Origin: Olsenella sp.
Lineage (GTDB): Bacteria; Actinomycetota; Coriobacteriia; Coriobacteriales; Atopobiaceae
Assembly (NCBI GenBank): GCA_015062715.1
Contig: SUUD01000134.1
Span: 1-6,008 of the forward strand
DNA: 6,008 nucleotides
Direction of reading: 5' to 3'
A model generated the notes under the pieces. The model saw only the letters and a program-made list of their open reading frames with translations. It searched no databases and was not told the origin of the DNA. This document shows positions 5,849 to 6,008 of this stretch, one piece after another. The first letter of the stretch is position 1; the number at the start of each line of letters is the position of its first letter. The translations under genes and the position numbers were made by a program.

Positions 5849-6008
5849 GTGCCTGGCCATGGTGACACGCTCCATGGGGTGAACCTCGACGGGTGGCTCG
5901 TCCTCGAGTCGTGGGTGACGCCGCGCATCTTCGCGCCGTCCGCTGCGCTTGACGAGGAGTCGCTGGCAAACCGTCTTGGCCGCGACGAGTATGTGCGCGT
6001 GGTCCGCG
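5849..6008 (+). CDS. GH5-type glucanase (exo-beta-1,3-glucanase-like), N-terminal fragment cut by the right edge
   Basis: From GTG 5849 the frame stays open to the window end (about 53 codons). The opening HGVNLDGWLVLESWVTPRIF closely resembles the N-terminal strand of GH5 exo-1,3-beta-glucanases, typically RGVNLGGWLVLExWxTPSLF. Family members hydrolyse beta-1,3- or related beta-glucans. The catalytic glutamates lie beyond the window. A GTG at 5843 overlapping the queD stop is in the same frame, but GAGGAGG at 5835-5841 sits 7 nt from the GTG at 5849, the better spacing, so the latter is preferred. No signal peptide precedes the motif, suggesting an intracellular enzyme. One difference from the consensus is Asp in place of the first Gly of the GGW triplet. 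Its closeness to queD suggests co-transcription. Confidence 0.75.
   Translation, partial: MPGHGDTLHGVNLDGWLVLESWVTPRIFAPSAALDEESLANRLGRDEYVRVVR

Overview
The window is about 6 kb of high-GC bacterial DNA, densely coded, with a very strong G/C bias at third codon positions. The protein sequences and the mix of carbohydrate, peptide and tRNA-modification genes suggest a Coriobacteriia-type actinobacterium (Olsenella/Atopobium/Collinsella relatives). This placement is an inference from composition and protein flavour, not from a marker gene.

Layout. On the minus strand, 533 down to the left edge is the first 177 codons of a GH13 (alpha-amylase family) glycosidase that runs off the window. A divergent gap of 278 bp (534-811) holds its ribosome site, a possible promoter for the next gene and two short ORF-like stretches of doubtful status. 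Everything after that is on the plus strand. First is a Cof-type HAD-IIB phosphatase (812-1624). A 242-bp gap (1625-1866) follows, carrying a striking 114-bp inverted repeat with 35-nt arms. Then comes a tight run of five genes: C69-family dipeptidase (1867-3384), EamA/DMT-family 10-TM transporter (3381-4319), mnmA tRNA 2-thiouridylase (4316-5392), queD 6-carboxytetrahydropterin synthase (5415-5846), and the start of a GH5-type exo-beta-1,3-glucanase-like gene (from 5849, cut by the right edge).

The last five genes look like one transcription unit. The first two junctions are 4-bp stop/start overlaps, the third is a 22-bp gap with a strong ribosome site, and the fourth has only 2 bp between stop and chosen start. 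MnmA and QueD both act on the tRNA wobble position (s2U34 and queuosine-34 pathways). The peptidase and transporter could serve peptide or amino-acid handling, and the two glycosidases at the edges point to use of alpha- and beta-glucans.

All the main genes belong to recognisable families. The least explained element is the large inverted repeat between the HAD gene and the dipeptidase. Its arms are each nearly self-complementary, so two alternative folds are possible.
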